Positions 9,254 through 17,388 of a stretch of DNA of 64,000 nt are shown here, piece after piece. The DNA comes from an uncultured Blastocatellia bacterium (lineage in GTDB: Bacteria; Acidobacteriota; Blastocatellia; Chloracidobacteriales; Chloracidobacteriaceae). The notes beneath the pieces were generated by a model. The model had not been told where the DNA came from, searched no databases, and saw only the letters and a list, made by a program, of their open reading frames with translations. Position 1 is the first letter of the stretch. Every line of letters starts with the position of its first letter. The position numbers and the translations under genes are program-made. The DNA lies in NCBI GenBank assembly GCA_937934745.1, contig CALGZC010000056.1:1-64000 (forward strand), given 5' to 3'.

Positions 9254-10108
9254 ATGCGCAATCCGCTGCAGACCTTCGCCACTGTCCGGTCGCTCTGGCG
9301 CAGCGCCCAAATCGGCGCCACCGGACGCGACCGGCGACTGGCCTTTCTCGTCGCCGGACTCGTGTCGCTGGGGCTGCGCCGGAAAGCGACGCGGCGCTGG
9401 TTCCTCAAGCACATCAACGCCTTTGCGCGCGACGGTCAGGTGACGCTCGCGCTTTGTCTCAACGGGCGCCCAGCAACGTTCGCCATGCGCGCTGGCGACG
9501 AGCAGGATTTCCTCATCGGGGGCGAGCTGGTCAAAGGCGCCTATGCGCCGCCGCCCTTCACGCCCCGGCGCATCGTGGACGGCGGCGCCAACATCGGCAT
9601 GTTCGCCCTTTTCGCCCATTGTCTCTTCCCGACGGCGACACTAGTCTGCTACGAGCCGGATGAGCGCAATCTGGCGCAGCTTCGCCACAACCTAGCCGCC
9701 AACGCCATTCCCGCGCAGGTCAACCCGGTCGGCTTGTGGTCGCGGGCGACGACGCTTTACTACCATGCCGTCACGTCCTACAACGGCTATGTGGATGAAT
9801 CGCCGCCCGGCGCGCCGATTCCCTGCGTCGTGCCGGACATCGGCCCGGACTGCTGGCTGAAGCTCGATATTGAAGGCGGCGAGTATGAAGTCGTGCCCGC
9901 CCTGCTGGAACGGGGCGACTATCCGCGCTGGCTAACCATGGAAATTCATCACTTCGACCGGCGCGGCGGGGCTTTGATCGCGCAGTTGGAAGCCCACGGC
10001 TATCGCATCGCGGGCGATCTGTCGCCGACGGCCAGCTGCGTCACCGTCGAGGCGCGCCGCGAAGACGACCCGTGCGCTTTGGGAGCACCGCCAAGCCCGG
10101 CAACCTAA
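9254..10108 (+). CDS. FkbM family SAM-dependent methyltransferase
   Basis: The protein has the FkbM pattern. VDGGANIGMFALF (about residues 114-126) is the SAM loop, CYEPDERNLAQLRHNL is the motif II acidic region, and LKLDIEGGEYEVVPAL is the characteristic FkbM post-motif. These enzymes commonly O-methylate sugars or polyketides. As the last gene of the glycan cluster, it likely caps or decorates the surface polymer. About 90 bases separate it from the GT4 gene, so it may have its own ribosome entry but share the transcript. Confidence 0.87.
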   Translation: MRNPLQTFATVRSLWRSAQIGATGRDRRLAFLVAGLVSLGLRRKATRRWFLKHINAFARDGQVTLALCLNGRPATFAMRAGDEQDFLIGGELVKGAYAPPPFTPRRIVDGGANIGMFALFAHCLFPTATLVCYEPDERNLAQLRHNLAANAIPAQVNPVGLWSRATTLYYHAVTSYNGYVDESPPGAPIPCVVPDIGPDCWLKLDIEGGEYEVVPALLERGDYPRWLTMEIHHFDRRGGALIAQLEAHGYRIAGDLSPTASCVTVEARREDDPCALGAPPSPAT

Positions 10109-10609
10109 ACAGGCCATGGCAACAGGCGCCCCTGTGACGCCAGTGCAAACGGTAAGCCGGACCCCGGCAAAGCGGACGGGGCCACAGGCGCGCCGGAGAT
10201 GCGGGAAATGGCTCACGTGCGGGCTGACGCAGTCCGGTACGCAGCCTTCCGCCCGGCTGCGATGCCGTTGCGCCCTACCGAGCCGACTGCTAGCGTGTGC
10301 CGCGTTGTTTGATGGTGTGGTGATCCTCTGGCGGACGTCCGCTTCTCGCCGCCGATGTTGTCGCGCCGACTGCCGTCACCTCTGCGAGCGCATTGCTGTG
10401 CCTTTTCTCTGCGGCTACAGCGGTCCTGACCACCGTGCCGATCACCTGTGCTCCTCAACCTAACGCGAACGACTGGCTCGCGCAAACTACGTGCGCGAAC
10501 TATTAGCGCGAAGTACTAGCGCGAAGTATTAGCGCGAACAAATAGGCCGGTGGCAGAACGCAGCGGAAGGGGTTGAGCCGGAGGAGATTGAGGAGGTTAC
10601 ATCGAGCCG
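10109..10609. other. intergenic region with short tandem repeats
   Basis: About 500 bases separate the glycan cluster from the next gene. Short open frames exist (for example 10116-10463 on the plus strand) but their arginine- and cysteine-rich translations look like non-coding GC-rich DNA. The right half holds the 13-bp repeat array at 10493-10539. GGAGG-like purine stretches at 10579-10595 precede the next ATG. No tRNA or recognisable riboswitch was seen. Confidence 0.6.
10493..10539 (+). repeat. 13-bp tandem repeat, unit GCGCGAASTAYTA
   Basis: Three consecutive 13-base units (10493-10505, 10506-10518, 10519-10531) plus a partial fourth (10532-10539) share GCGCGAA followed by C or G, TA, C or T, and TA. 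Degenerate copies extend upstream to about 10464. The same core, GCGCGAACTACT, recurs on the opposite strand at 30501-30536. Confidence 0.85.
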
Positions 10610-12535
10610 ATGCTACTTACTTTGATACTGTGGGCGTTGATGGCGGCGCTCACCTACGTTGTCGGCAGTTGGTTGGTGCCGCCGAGGACATTTGCGCGCA
10701 GCGGCGACCGCATCCTGGCGGCCCTGTGGGTAGGGTTCGTCATCGTGTCAAACATCTGGCTGGCCTTTGCCCTCTTCCTGCCGCTGACGTTTTGGCGAAC
10801 ACTGGGAGTGACCACATTCGTCCTCGGAGGGCTGCAGCTGTATCGTTGGCGGCGCGACCCGGCGCGGAATGGACTTGCCACACTCAACGTCACGGCGCTC
10901 CCCTCAGGGTTGTGGCTCACCGGGGCCGCCGGTCTAGCCGAACTGGCGCTTCTTCGGTCGGCAGTTGTCGCCTACGGCGATACGCCCAACTACCACTACC
11001 AGTCTGTTTTATGGCTTGAGACGTACGGCGTTACGCCGGGCGTGGCACTGCTTGATTGTCGCCTGGGGTTTGCCTCCGCCTGGTACGCCTTTGTCGCGCC
11101 CTTTGATGCCTGTATGTGGTGGCACAAGCGTATTGGTGGGGCGGGTGGTTTTCCGATGGCGCTGCTCTGGCTTCACATTTGCTTGACCATCGCCCGTGCG
11201 CAGCGAAACGCCGCCCAGGTCTCCGACTGGTTCATGCTGGTGGCTGGGGGGTTGATGTTTGCCCTGTTCACGTACACGTATGTTGCCCTGGACTCACTTT
11301 CAACCGATACCCCCACGCTCACACTGGTGGTTGCCGCCGTCTGGGCGCTGCTGCGTGGGACAGAAACCCCGCCGCACGCCGCCGCCGCCCCCGACGGTCA
11401 CCGGCAGCGCCTGCCGGCGACCATTGCCGTGCCTGTGGTGCTCGCCTTTGGCGCGTTCACTTGTAAGCTGTCGTCCACCCCGACCGTGGCCGGCGTGGTG
11501 CTGTGGGCCCTATGGCAAACCCGTCACCAACCTAGGCGATGGTTAGGGTTGGTGGTGTCCGGGATGCTGCTCGCAGCGCCCGTCACCGTTGCTCGCTGGA
11601 TGATGTCGGGTTATCCGCTGTTTCCCTCAGCCCTAGGAGCCTACCCGGTGGAATGGGCTTACCCGCCGGCAAAGCTTGAACCCCTGCGGGTCTACATTCG
11701 GGAGTTTGTGCGGTGGAGTTGGCATTTGCCCCCCTACAACCTTGAAACCTCGCGCTATAGCGCCGGCTGGTGGGATTTTTCTTGGTTGCCGCGCTGGTTG
11801 CAAATCGAAACCGTTCTGGCCCTGTACCTTGTCGTGTCGTTCATCACCGGTGTTGCCTTGCTGGCAAGACGCACTTCACACCGCGACGCCCGGCCGTGGG
11901 TGGTCGGTATTGCGTGGGCCGGCATAGCTTACGTCTTTGCCGCTGCGCCGACGCTGCGCTACGGCCTGAGTTTTTTCGTCATACTACCGGCGCTGTGGAT
12001 TGCCCACTTCATCGCTGACCGCCGAACGGTGCCGGCACGATGGGCGTTGGTTGGACTATCGGGCTTCACCATCGCCGGCATGGGTGTGCGAACCGTATGG
12101 CTGGGTTTCACACTGCACCGGACCAGCATGTTTCTGACTATCGCCGCTTGTGTCGCCTGTGTCGGATTAGTTCTTGGATTTGGTGAAGGGGCATTGCCGT
12201 CCCAACCGACCGCCCTGCACCAACGGCAAGTTGGGCTGGTGATCGGTATTGTCGGTGGACTGACCTTTGGTATTGCCCTTTTGCTGTCGGTATTTCGCCT
12301 GAATCAACTGCCGACGGCGCTGACGCCGATTATCGTTCGTCCGGCAGCGTTACACACACCGGAGGTGGTTGTCCGGCGCATCAACGACGTGGCTGTTTAC
12401 CAGCCGGTTCACGGCCCGTGCTGGGCCGCTCCCCTGCCCTGTGGGCTAGAGATTGACCCGCACATTACACTCCGCGACTCGGCGCGCGGTCTGGTGGCCG
12501 GGTTCAAGCGTCGGACCGACGCCGGCTCCGAATAA
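10610..12535 (+). CDS. LIC_10190-like polytopic membrane protein
   Basis: The 641-residue protein has about twelve to fourteen hydrophobic helices. Its first large outside loop contains YGDTPNYHYQSVLW, then ETYGVTPG and a block with R-GFASAW. This pattern (D-x-YH, W-E-x-GV-PG, R-GF-S-W) is how I recognise the LIC_10190 membrane-protein family, which looks GT-C-like with acidic and histidine residues in the first loop. Function in the family is not established. The position next to the glycan cluster suggests a lipid-linked sugar transferase or a polymer-modifying protein. The C-terminal ~70 residues form a soluble tail. Confidence 0.65.
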   Translation: MLLTLILWALMAALTYVVGSWLVPPRTFARSGDRILAALWVGFVIVSNIWLAFALFLPLTFWRTLGVTTFVLGGLQLYRWRRDPARNGLATLNVTALPSGLWLTGAAGLAELALLRSAVVAYGDTPNYHYQSVLWLETYGVTPGVALLDCRLGFASAWYAFVAPFDACMWWHKRIGGAGGFPMALLWLHICLTIARAQRNAAQVSDWFMLVAGGLMFALFTYTYVALDSLSTDTPTLTLVVAAVWALLRGTETPPHAAAAPDGHRQRLPATIAVPVVLAFGAFTCKLSSTPTVAGVVLWALWQTRHQPRRWLGLVVSGMLLAAPVTVARWMMSGYPLFPSALGAYPVEWAYPPAKLEPLRVYIREFVRWSWHLPPYNLETSRYSAGWWDFSWLPRWLQIETVLALYLVVSFITGVALLARRTSHRDARPWVVGIAWAGIAYVFAAAPTLRYGLSFFVILPALWIAHFIADRRTVPARWALVGLSGFTIAGMGVRTVWLGFTLHRTSMFLTIAACVACVGLVLGFGEGALPSQPTALHQRQVGLVIGIVGGLTFGIALLLSVFRLNQLPTALTPIIVRPAALHTPEVVVRRINDVAVYQPVHGPCWAAPLPCGLEIDPHITLRDSARGLVAGFKRRTDAGSE

Positions 12536-12701
12536 CACGCCACCAGTTTGTTATTTTCTCCCTTGCGGAGAAAAAGGCCCCTGGCCGGGCGCCACCACCC
12601 ACGAGCGCATAACAGCAACCGAGCTGAGGCGATGCTCCCGCCGGGATCCGGCTGCTCGGCACACAAGCCCTGTAGCCGGACTCCGCTTCCGGGCCGCTAC
12701 C

Positions 12702-13316
12702 CTACTCCCCGGCGCAACCATCTTGCCCACCGGCCACGGTTTCCTTCCCACCGGCCACGGTTTCCTTGCCCGGCCGGAGGATGATCGGTGCCAGCGCCGG
12801 ATCGTCCAACAGCTTGGGGACATCTGACGGACGCAACCGGCGCGGACGGTCGCGCTGTGCGTCAACAATACAGAGAAAACCGAACGGCGTAGCTTCGTCA
12901 TTCACCAACCGGTGGACGCAGTGCGGGCCGATGTAAACCACGTCCAGAAAACCGAGCGTGTGTACGGTGTCCCCCAGCAGAACCTTCCCCACACCGCGCA
13001 GACCGATGACGGCATGCGCGTGTTCATGACACTCCAGCGCCGACCAGCCGCCCGGTGCAATCTCGAAATACCGCACCTCAAAGCCGATTGCTTCCCCTAA
13101 CCGTCCGAACAACGTCTGCCGGGTGATGCCGGCGAAGTCGGCATCCGGGGACGGTGCCTGTTGATACGCAGCCACTGCGACGCCCGCCCAGCGAAAAGGC
13201 GCTGTGCTCGGCGTCAACCGATAGGCCGGTGAAGGGGCTGTGACTTGTTCTCCGGCAGAAGCCGGAGGGGAGGGGGCATCGGTGACGGTTGGTGAAAGAG
13301 AAACGGCTTCAGACAT
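12702..13316 (-). CDS. cupin-domain protein
   Basis: The 204-residue protein has a low-complexity Pro/Ser-rich N-terminus of about 40 residues. A single cupin barrel follows, with ECHEHAHAVIGLRGVGKV (cupin motif 1, histidines and glutamate for metal) and LGFLDVVYIGPHCVHRL (motif 2 with a further histidine). The barrel probably binds a divalent metal and a small ligand; no enzyme class can be assigned. The C-terminus carries a seven-residue duplication (GKETVAG twice) from a 21-bp DNA repeat. ATG 13316 is preferred over the longer frame at 13355. The gene is convergent with the upstream membrane protein. Confidence 0.7.
   Translation of the reverse strand: MSEAVSLSPTVTDAPSPPASAGEQVTAPSPAYRLTPSTAPFRWAGVAVAAYQQAPSPDADFAGITRQTLFGRLGEAIGFEVRYFEIAPGGWSALECHEHAHAVIGLRGVGKVLLGDTVHTLGFLDVVYIGPHCVHRLVNDEATPFGFLCIVDAQRDRPRRLRPSDVPKLLDDPALAPIILRPGKETVAGGKETVAGGQDGCAGE
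12726..12767. repeat. perfect 21-bp tandem duplication within the cupin gene
   Basis: Bases 12726-12746 and 12747-12767 are identical. They encode seven residues twice at the cupin C-terminus. The duplication is in frame and looks recent, because no base differs between the copies. Confidence 0.9.
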
Positions 13317-13323
13317 ATGCAAC

Positions 13324-13340
13324 GTTGTTTGAAAAACAAC
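13324..13340 (-). promoter_or_regulatory. hairpin in the cupin leader
   Basis: The arms GTTGTTT and AAACAAC pair perfectly over seven bases around a three-base loop. The hairpin ends eight bases before ATG 13316 on the minus strand, where a Shine-Dalgarno site would be expected, and no purine-rich site is visible there. It could restrict ribosome access or act thermally; this is inference. Confidence 0.4.
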
Positions 13341-13403
13341 TCGTTGTGGAACCAACTTGGGCTATGCTACCCAAGCCGGTTTTTTTGGGAACGGATTCGG
13401 CGC

Positions 13404-13697
13404 TCAGGAGTCTGGAGCGTCTGAAGGCGGCGGCCCCTCCGGCGGTGGAGACGCATCCAAGTCCCGACTATCCAATATAAATCGCGCCCGAAAGCGCTGC
13501 GCTTCTTCACGTTGCGCCGATTCGCTCCTCACCAGCGCCGCGAAGTCCTCAATGCTATAATCTTCTGCAACAACATACGCCCGCACCACCAGCTTAATAC
13601 CGAAGTTGCGCGCCGGATCGAGTTCGTAGCCGAAACGAGTGCGGGCGGCAAGTTCGTATGTTTCACTTCCACGTAAGCGAATGACACGGTCGTACAT
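13404..13697 (-). CDS. small protein of unknown function
   Basis: A 97-residue product begins MYDRVIRLRGSETYELAA. A predicted mixed alpha/beta core (residues ~10-45 rich in short strands, 45-75 helical and charged) is followed by a Pro/Asp-rich tail. I do not recognise a family. ATG 13697 is preferred because the upstream extension to 13763 is Cys/Trp-rich and unlike the rest. It is on the same strand as the cupin, 87 bases upstream of it, and may be co-transcribed. An alternative frame on the opposite strand (13357-13560) looks less protein-like. Confidence 0.5.
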   Translation of the reverse strand: MYDRVIRLRGSETYELAARTRFGYELDPARNFGIKLVVRAYVVAEDYSIEDFAALVRSESAQREEAQRFRARFILDSRDLDASPPPEGPPPSDAPDS

Positions 13698-13929
13698 GGC
13701 TAGGTGTGCGCGACGGCGTCCCCAGCACGGGTTGCCGCATTTGTGGAAAAACCTTGACCACAACCTTTAGAGCAACGCATTCATCGTTGTCGTTGGCAAA
13801 ACCGTTGCCGGTATAGGTTGAGAAACAGTTTCTTCAACACGTTGAACGCATCTGGCACGCCTGTCAAATGGCGTTGCCAAACAACATCCCTTGCAACCGA
13901 GCTAGGCCATCCATAAAGATACAGCTTCT

Positions 13930-14949
13930 ATGTCTGCTTGGACACACAATATGTTCATACGCAGCTTTCTCCACCAACTTGGGGTCGTGGTTTTAGGTGC
14001 GCCTCTCTGCTCGACCGGGTTGATGTTGCTGGACGCTGGCGGCCAGCAGGCGATGTGCCTACCTTCGGCCGCCGCTCACGCCCAGCGATCACGTGAACTG
14101 CGCCCGGCAGACATTGTCGCGGCCTGCGTTGAGGCGTTCTTTCGCGGTGACGATTCGGCAATCCGGGCGTTTTTGACCGAACGCGCGCAGGCTACACTTT
14201 CCGCATTGGCTACCAACGACAATGCAGCCTACAACGATATTCGCCAGGCCCTACTCGGCGATCACCCGCTGACCCGACTGGCGGCCCAGGGCGTCCGTGT
14301 TGAGATGATCACGACAAGCAGTGGCACACGGGAAATGTTACTCCGTTCCGGGACGCGCATTGTCGGTAACATCGCCTTCCGGGACATTACAGAAGAGAAC
14401 CTGGCAACCGTCGAATTGCGGGCTTCCCTCAACAACGAAGATGCCCGGCCGACCGTTCTCAACGCCGTCCTGACCCGCGACCGGAAGTTGAAAGTCTGGC
14501 GCATCGCGGCGCTCTATGTTGCTGCTTTCGGCGGCTATACGGACGAAGTCTTTGATCTGGACCAGCTACTTGCAGTGCGCATCGCTGCCAATGAGGCGGC
14601 AGTCATCCCCCTGCTTGAACAGCTCCAGCAGGCGCAGGCACGGTATGCGCTGGGCGTCGGACAAAATCGCTTTGGCACGCTGGCCGAACTACGCCGGGCG
14701 GGGGAGATTCCGAATCTTCCTGACGGTCAGTATCGCGGTTACCAAATTGAAATGGTGGTTAACAACCAAGCTACCCCGCCCACGTTTCAAATCCATGCCG
14801 TGCCGGAGCGGTATCGAGAAACAGGACGGCGGTCTTTTATGATGGATGATAGCGGTGTGCTGCGTGGTGCCGACCGCCAGGGTTCACGGGCGCGGCCGTC
14901 CGATCCCATCCTCAAGGGAAAGGATGCCGACGCTGAAGATACAGACTAA
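13930..14949 (+). CDS. secreted protein with type IV pilin head-like C-terminal domain
   Basis: The 339-residue protein has an N-terminal hydrophobic segment consistent with a signal peptide (ATG 13930, or 13951 for a shorter start), ending near AAAHAQ. Residues ~55-210 form an unknown globular region. From about residue 213 the text runs NEAAVIPLLEQLQQAQARY, then FGTLAELRRAGEIP, YRGYQIEMVV and RSFMMDDSGVLRG. That order closely follows the head domain of acidobacterial and deltaproteobacterial type IV pilins, which share a NE-helix, a Y-G-L-L turn and a final R-F-D-SG-IR strand. The prepilin N-terminal helix is absent, so the domain appears transplanted onto a secreted protein. The next gene starts about 50 bases later. 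Confidence 0.6.
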   Translation: MSAWTHNMFIRSFLHQLGVVVLGAPLCSTGLMLLDAGGQQAMCLPSAAAHAQRSRELRPADIVAACVEAFFRGDDSAIRAFLTERAQATLSALATNDNAAYNDIRQALLGDHPLTRLAAQGVRVEMITTSSGTREMLLRSGTRIVGNIAFRDITEENLATVELRASLNNEDARPTVLNAVLTRDRKLKVWRIAALYVAAFGGYTDEVFDLDQLLAVRIAANEAAVIPLLEQLQQAQARYALGVGQNRFGTLAELRRAGEIPNLPDGQYRGYQIEMVVNNQATPPTFQIHAVPERYRETGRRSFMMDDSGVLRGADRQGSRARPSDPILKGKDADAEDTD

Positions 14950-15002
14950 CGTTTTCCGGTGGGAACGGTGCGTTGCACCTTCCCTTTTCAGAGGAGTTGG
15001 TT

Positions 15003-16598
15003 GTGACCAGTCCACTCTTACAAGGCGACCTTGTTCAGGATGCCCTGCCGGATGTCATCCGGCGTATTTACACCCGCCGTCTCAGCGGTGAGCTAACCCT
15101 GACGCACCACAACATCAGCAAATCCATATATTTTGAACTGGGGGCGATTGTTTTTGCGCGTAGTAATGACCGGTCTGACCGCATTGGCGAAAGTATGATA
15201 CGCAACGGGCTGCTGTCGGAGGCCGACTTCCTGCGGGCATCAGAGGCCATGGGGCGCGGCAAACGCTTCGGTCGGGCCTTGGTCGAACTGGGCATTATCT
15301 CGGAGCGTGATCTTGCCAATGCCGTCACCTTCCAAATTCTGGGCATCATCTATTCCCTGTTTGAGTGGACAAGCGGGCGCTACCAGTTTACGAACCAGGA
15401 AAAGCCTGTCCCGGATGACCTGCGACTGGAGCTTTCAACAGCCAATATCATTCTGGAAGGGGTTCGACGAATCCGCGATTTCAGCATCATTCAGCGCGGC
15501 ATGGGTGATCTAAACCGGCTCATCGGGCCGTCGAGTAACCCTCTCCTACGCACTCAGTCACTGTCACTCAAGCCTATCGAACGGCAGTTGGTGATGGGTA
15601 TCAATGTCCCGATGAACGTCCTCCAGGCGATGATGCTCGTCAATAGTCCGCCCAATGCGACCTTACAGGCGCTTTATGGCTTGCTTTCGGCCGGCGTTCT
15701 GGAGCGTCACACAGCGCCGGTCGTCAACCGGGAAACTGGACAAATGGAGATTCCGGCCGAAGTTGTTGAACAGGCTGTCAGCGCCCCACCCATTATCCCG
15801 CCCCGTGCGGCAGATGCCGCCGCCAAACGCACCGGCTCGCTCAAGGCAGTCAACATGCTGCTGGCGATGCAGGCGCGGCTCGAAACTACCACCGATCCCC
15901 ACGAGATTTTGGGCATTTCGCCCTATGCAACACGGGAAGAAATCCGGGATGCTTACTACCGCTTGGCACGTGACTTTCACCCCGATCGCCACCTCAATGC
16001 ACCGCTGGAAACGCGCCGGCAGGTAGATGCCATCTTTGCACGGATTACAGAAGCCTACGAAGCCATTCGGGATGGTGCGGACAAACCCACCGTCCTTGCA
16101 CCGCTGCCGCTGTCCGCCGTCACGCCGTCGCCACGCGGCAGCGCAGCCGCACCGCCGGCGACGCCTACAACTCCCCCACCCGAAACAACGGCCCAGCGGG
16201 AAGCGAGGGCGGAACAGGCGTTTCAAGATGCGCGCACTAAGATTGCCGCCCGCGATTTTGTGGGAGCCATCGCTCTGCTGCGCGAGGCCGTGACGCTCCG
16301 ACCTGATGTCGCACGGTATCACCTGCTGTTAGGAACCACCTTGGCGGCACATCCCAAAATGCAACGTGAGGCCGAGGTAGCCCTCAAGAAAGCGGCCGAG
16401 TTAGATCAGTTCAATACGGCTCCGCTGGTGGCGTTAGGACAGCTATATGCGCGGGCAAACATGAACATCCAGGCGGAGAAAATGTTCAATGAGGCCCTGC
16501 GCCTTGACCCGGATTCTAAAGCTGCGCGCAAAGGCATCGAGGCAATCAAAGGGTCCAAAAGCAGCGGTAGCTTTCTCGACAAGCTTTTCAAGAAGTAA
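15003..16598 (+). CDS. DUF4388 (PATAN-like), J-domain and TPR protein
   Basis: The 531-residue cytoplasmic protein has three regions. Residues ~5-170 match the DUF4388 pattern (LPDVIRRIYTRRLSGELTL, then YFELGAIVFARSN). Residues ~293-350 form a DnaJ-like J-domain with DPHEILGISPYATREEI and the HPD tripeptide in DFHPDRH. The last ~120 residues are TPR-like helices (FVGAIALLREAVTLRPD onward). DUF4388 proteins are common in signalling and gliding systems, and a J-domain would recruit DnaK. GTG 15003 is chosen because AGAGGAG lies at 14990-14996. A Pro/Thr-rich linker (about residues 355-405) precedes the TPRs. Confidence 0.8.
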   Translation: MTSPLLQGDLVQDALPDVIRRIYTRRLSGELTLTHHNISKSIYFELGAIVFARSNDRSDRIGESMIRNGLLSEADFLRASEAMGRGKRFGRALVELGIISERDLANAVTFQILGIIYSLFEWTSGRYQFTNQEKPVPDDLRLELSTANIILEGVRRIRDFSIIQRGMGDLNRLIGPSSNPLLRTQSLSLKPIERQLVMGINVPMNVLQAMMLVNSPPNATLQALYGLLSAGVLERHTAPVVNRETGQMEIPAEVVEQAVSAPPIIPPRAADAAAKRTGSLKAVNMLLAMQARLETTTDPHEILGISPYATREEIRDAYYRLARDFHPDRHLNAPLETRRQVDAIFARITEAYEAIRDGADKPTVLAPLPLSAVTPSPRGSAAAPPATPTTPPPETTAQREARAEQAFQDARTKIAARDFVGAIALLREAVTLRPDVARYHLLLGTTLAAHPKMQREAEVALKKAAELDQFNTAPLVALGQLYARANMNIQAEKMFNEALRLDPDSKAARKGIEAIKGSKSSGSFLDKLFKK

Positions 16599-16695
16599 CC
16601 TCCGGCGCGTCCGGCTGAGGGGGCCTGGTATTTTGGGAGTCGTCATTCACAGGCGACGCAAAACGGCTGCCATCAGTGCGTAACGCGCATCTTGT

Positions 16696-17277
16696 ATGGG
16701 GCCGGTCATGACAACCGACGAAGCGCTCCTGCGCGCGTTTCAACAGGGGGATGAACAAGCCTTTGCGTGCCTTTATCAACGTCACCGCGCTGCGATCTAT
16801 CGTTTTTTGGCGCGGCGGCTGGCGTCGCCGGCGCGCGCAGAAGAACTTTGTCAGGACGTCTTCGTCGCGCTCGTCGAGCACGCTACTGCCTGGCGGGGAG
16901 AGGCCGCGGTCAAAACATACCTGTATCGCATCGCGTTCAACCGATTGTGCAGTGAGACGCGCCGCAGCGAGTATCATCTAACCGCACTGCCGGCCGCCGG
17001 TGAACGGGCCCTGCCCCCCGAGCCGATTGCCGCCGAGCGACCGGATGTGTTGTTTGAAGCTCACCAACGGGCACAGCTGGTGCGGCAGGCGCTGGCGCGC
17101 TTGCCACCGGACTTCCGGGACACCCTCGTGATGAAGGCATACGACGGCTTGAGCTGCGAAGAAATTGCCGATATTACCGGCGTGGCCGTCGGCACGGTCA
17201 AATCGCGCTTGTTTCGCGCCAAATTGGAACTGAAGCATCTGCTGGCTGACCGGCTTTCTGCTCCGTCTGCACGGTAA
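16696..17277 (+). CDS. ECF-type RNA polymerase sigma-70 factor
   Basis: The 193-residue protein has sigma region 2 (AFACLYQRHRAAIYRFLARRL then ARAEELCQDVFVALVEH). Sigma region 4 follows, with ALARLPPDFRDTLVMKAYDGLS and the helix-turn-helix EEIADITGVAVGTVKSRLFRA. It recruits RNA polymerase to alternative promoters. No anti-sigma gene is adjacent. ATG 16708 is an alternative start four codons in. Confidence 0.9.
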   Translation: MGPVMTTDEALLRAFQQGDEQAFACLYQRHRAAIYRFLARRLASPARAEELCQDVFVALVEHATAWRGEAAVKTYLYRIAFNRLCSETRRSEYHLTALPAAGERALPPEPIAAERPDVLFEAHQRAQLVRQALARLPPDFRDTLVMKAYDGLSCEEIADITGVAVGTVKSRLFRAKLELKHLLADRLSAPSAR

Positions 17278-17388
17278 GCGGCCGAAAGCTATACAGACGT
17301 GGCATGCTACAGTATTTTTATGCATCTCCATTGACAGCGTTGGATTTATGTTCCCCCTGGGCAGCTTCTCCCATATATCTCCTGCCTC

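Noticed and set aside
10493-10539. possible CRISPR array
   Set aside because: The units are 12-13 bases and directly adjacent, without unique spacers of 30-40 bases. There are no cas genes.
12554-12574. TTTTCTCC/GGAGAAAA hairpin after the LIC_10190-like gene
   Set aside because: The stem is perfect, but the tract after it is A-rich on the plus strand and the T-run is upstream. It is not called as an intrinsic terminator.
17331-17336. TTGACA as a -35 box upstream of the unknown helical protein
   Set aside because: No -10-like hexamer lies 16-18 bases downstream; the next AT-rich block is about 35 bases away.
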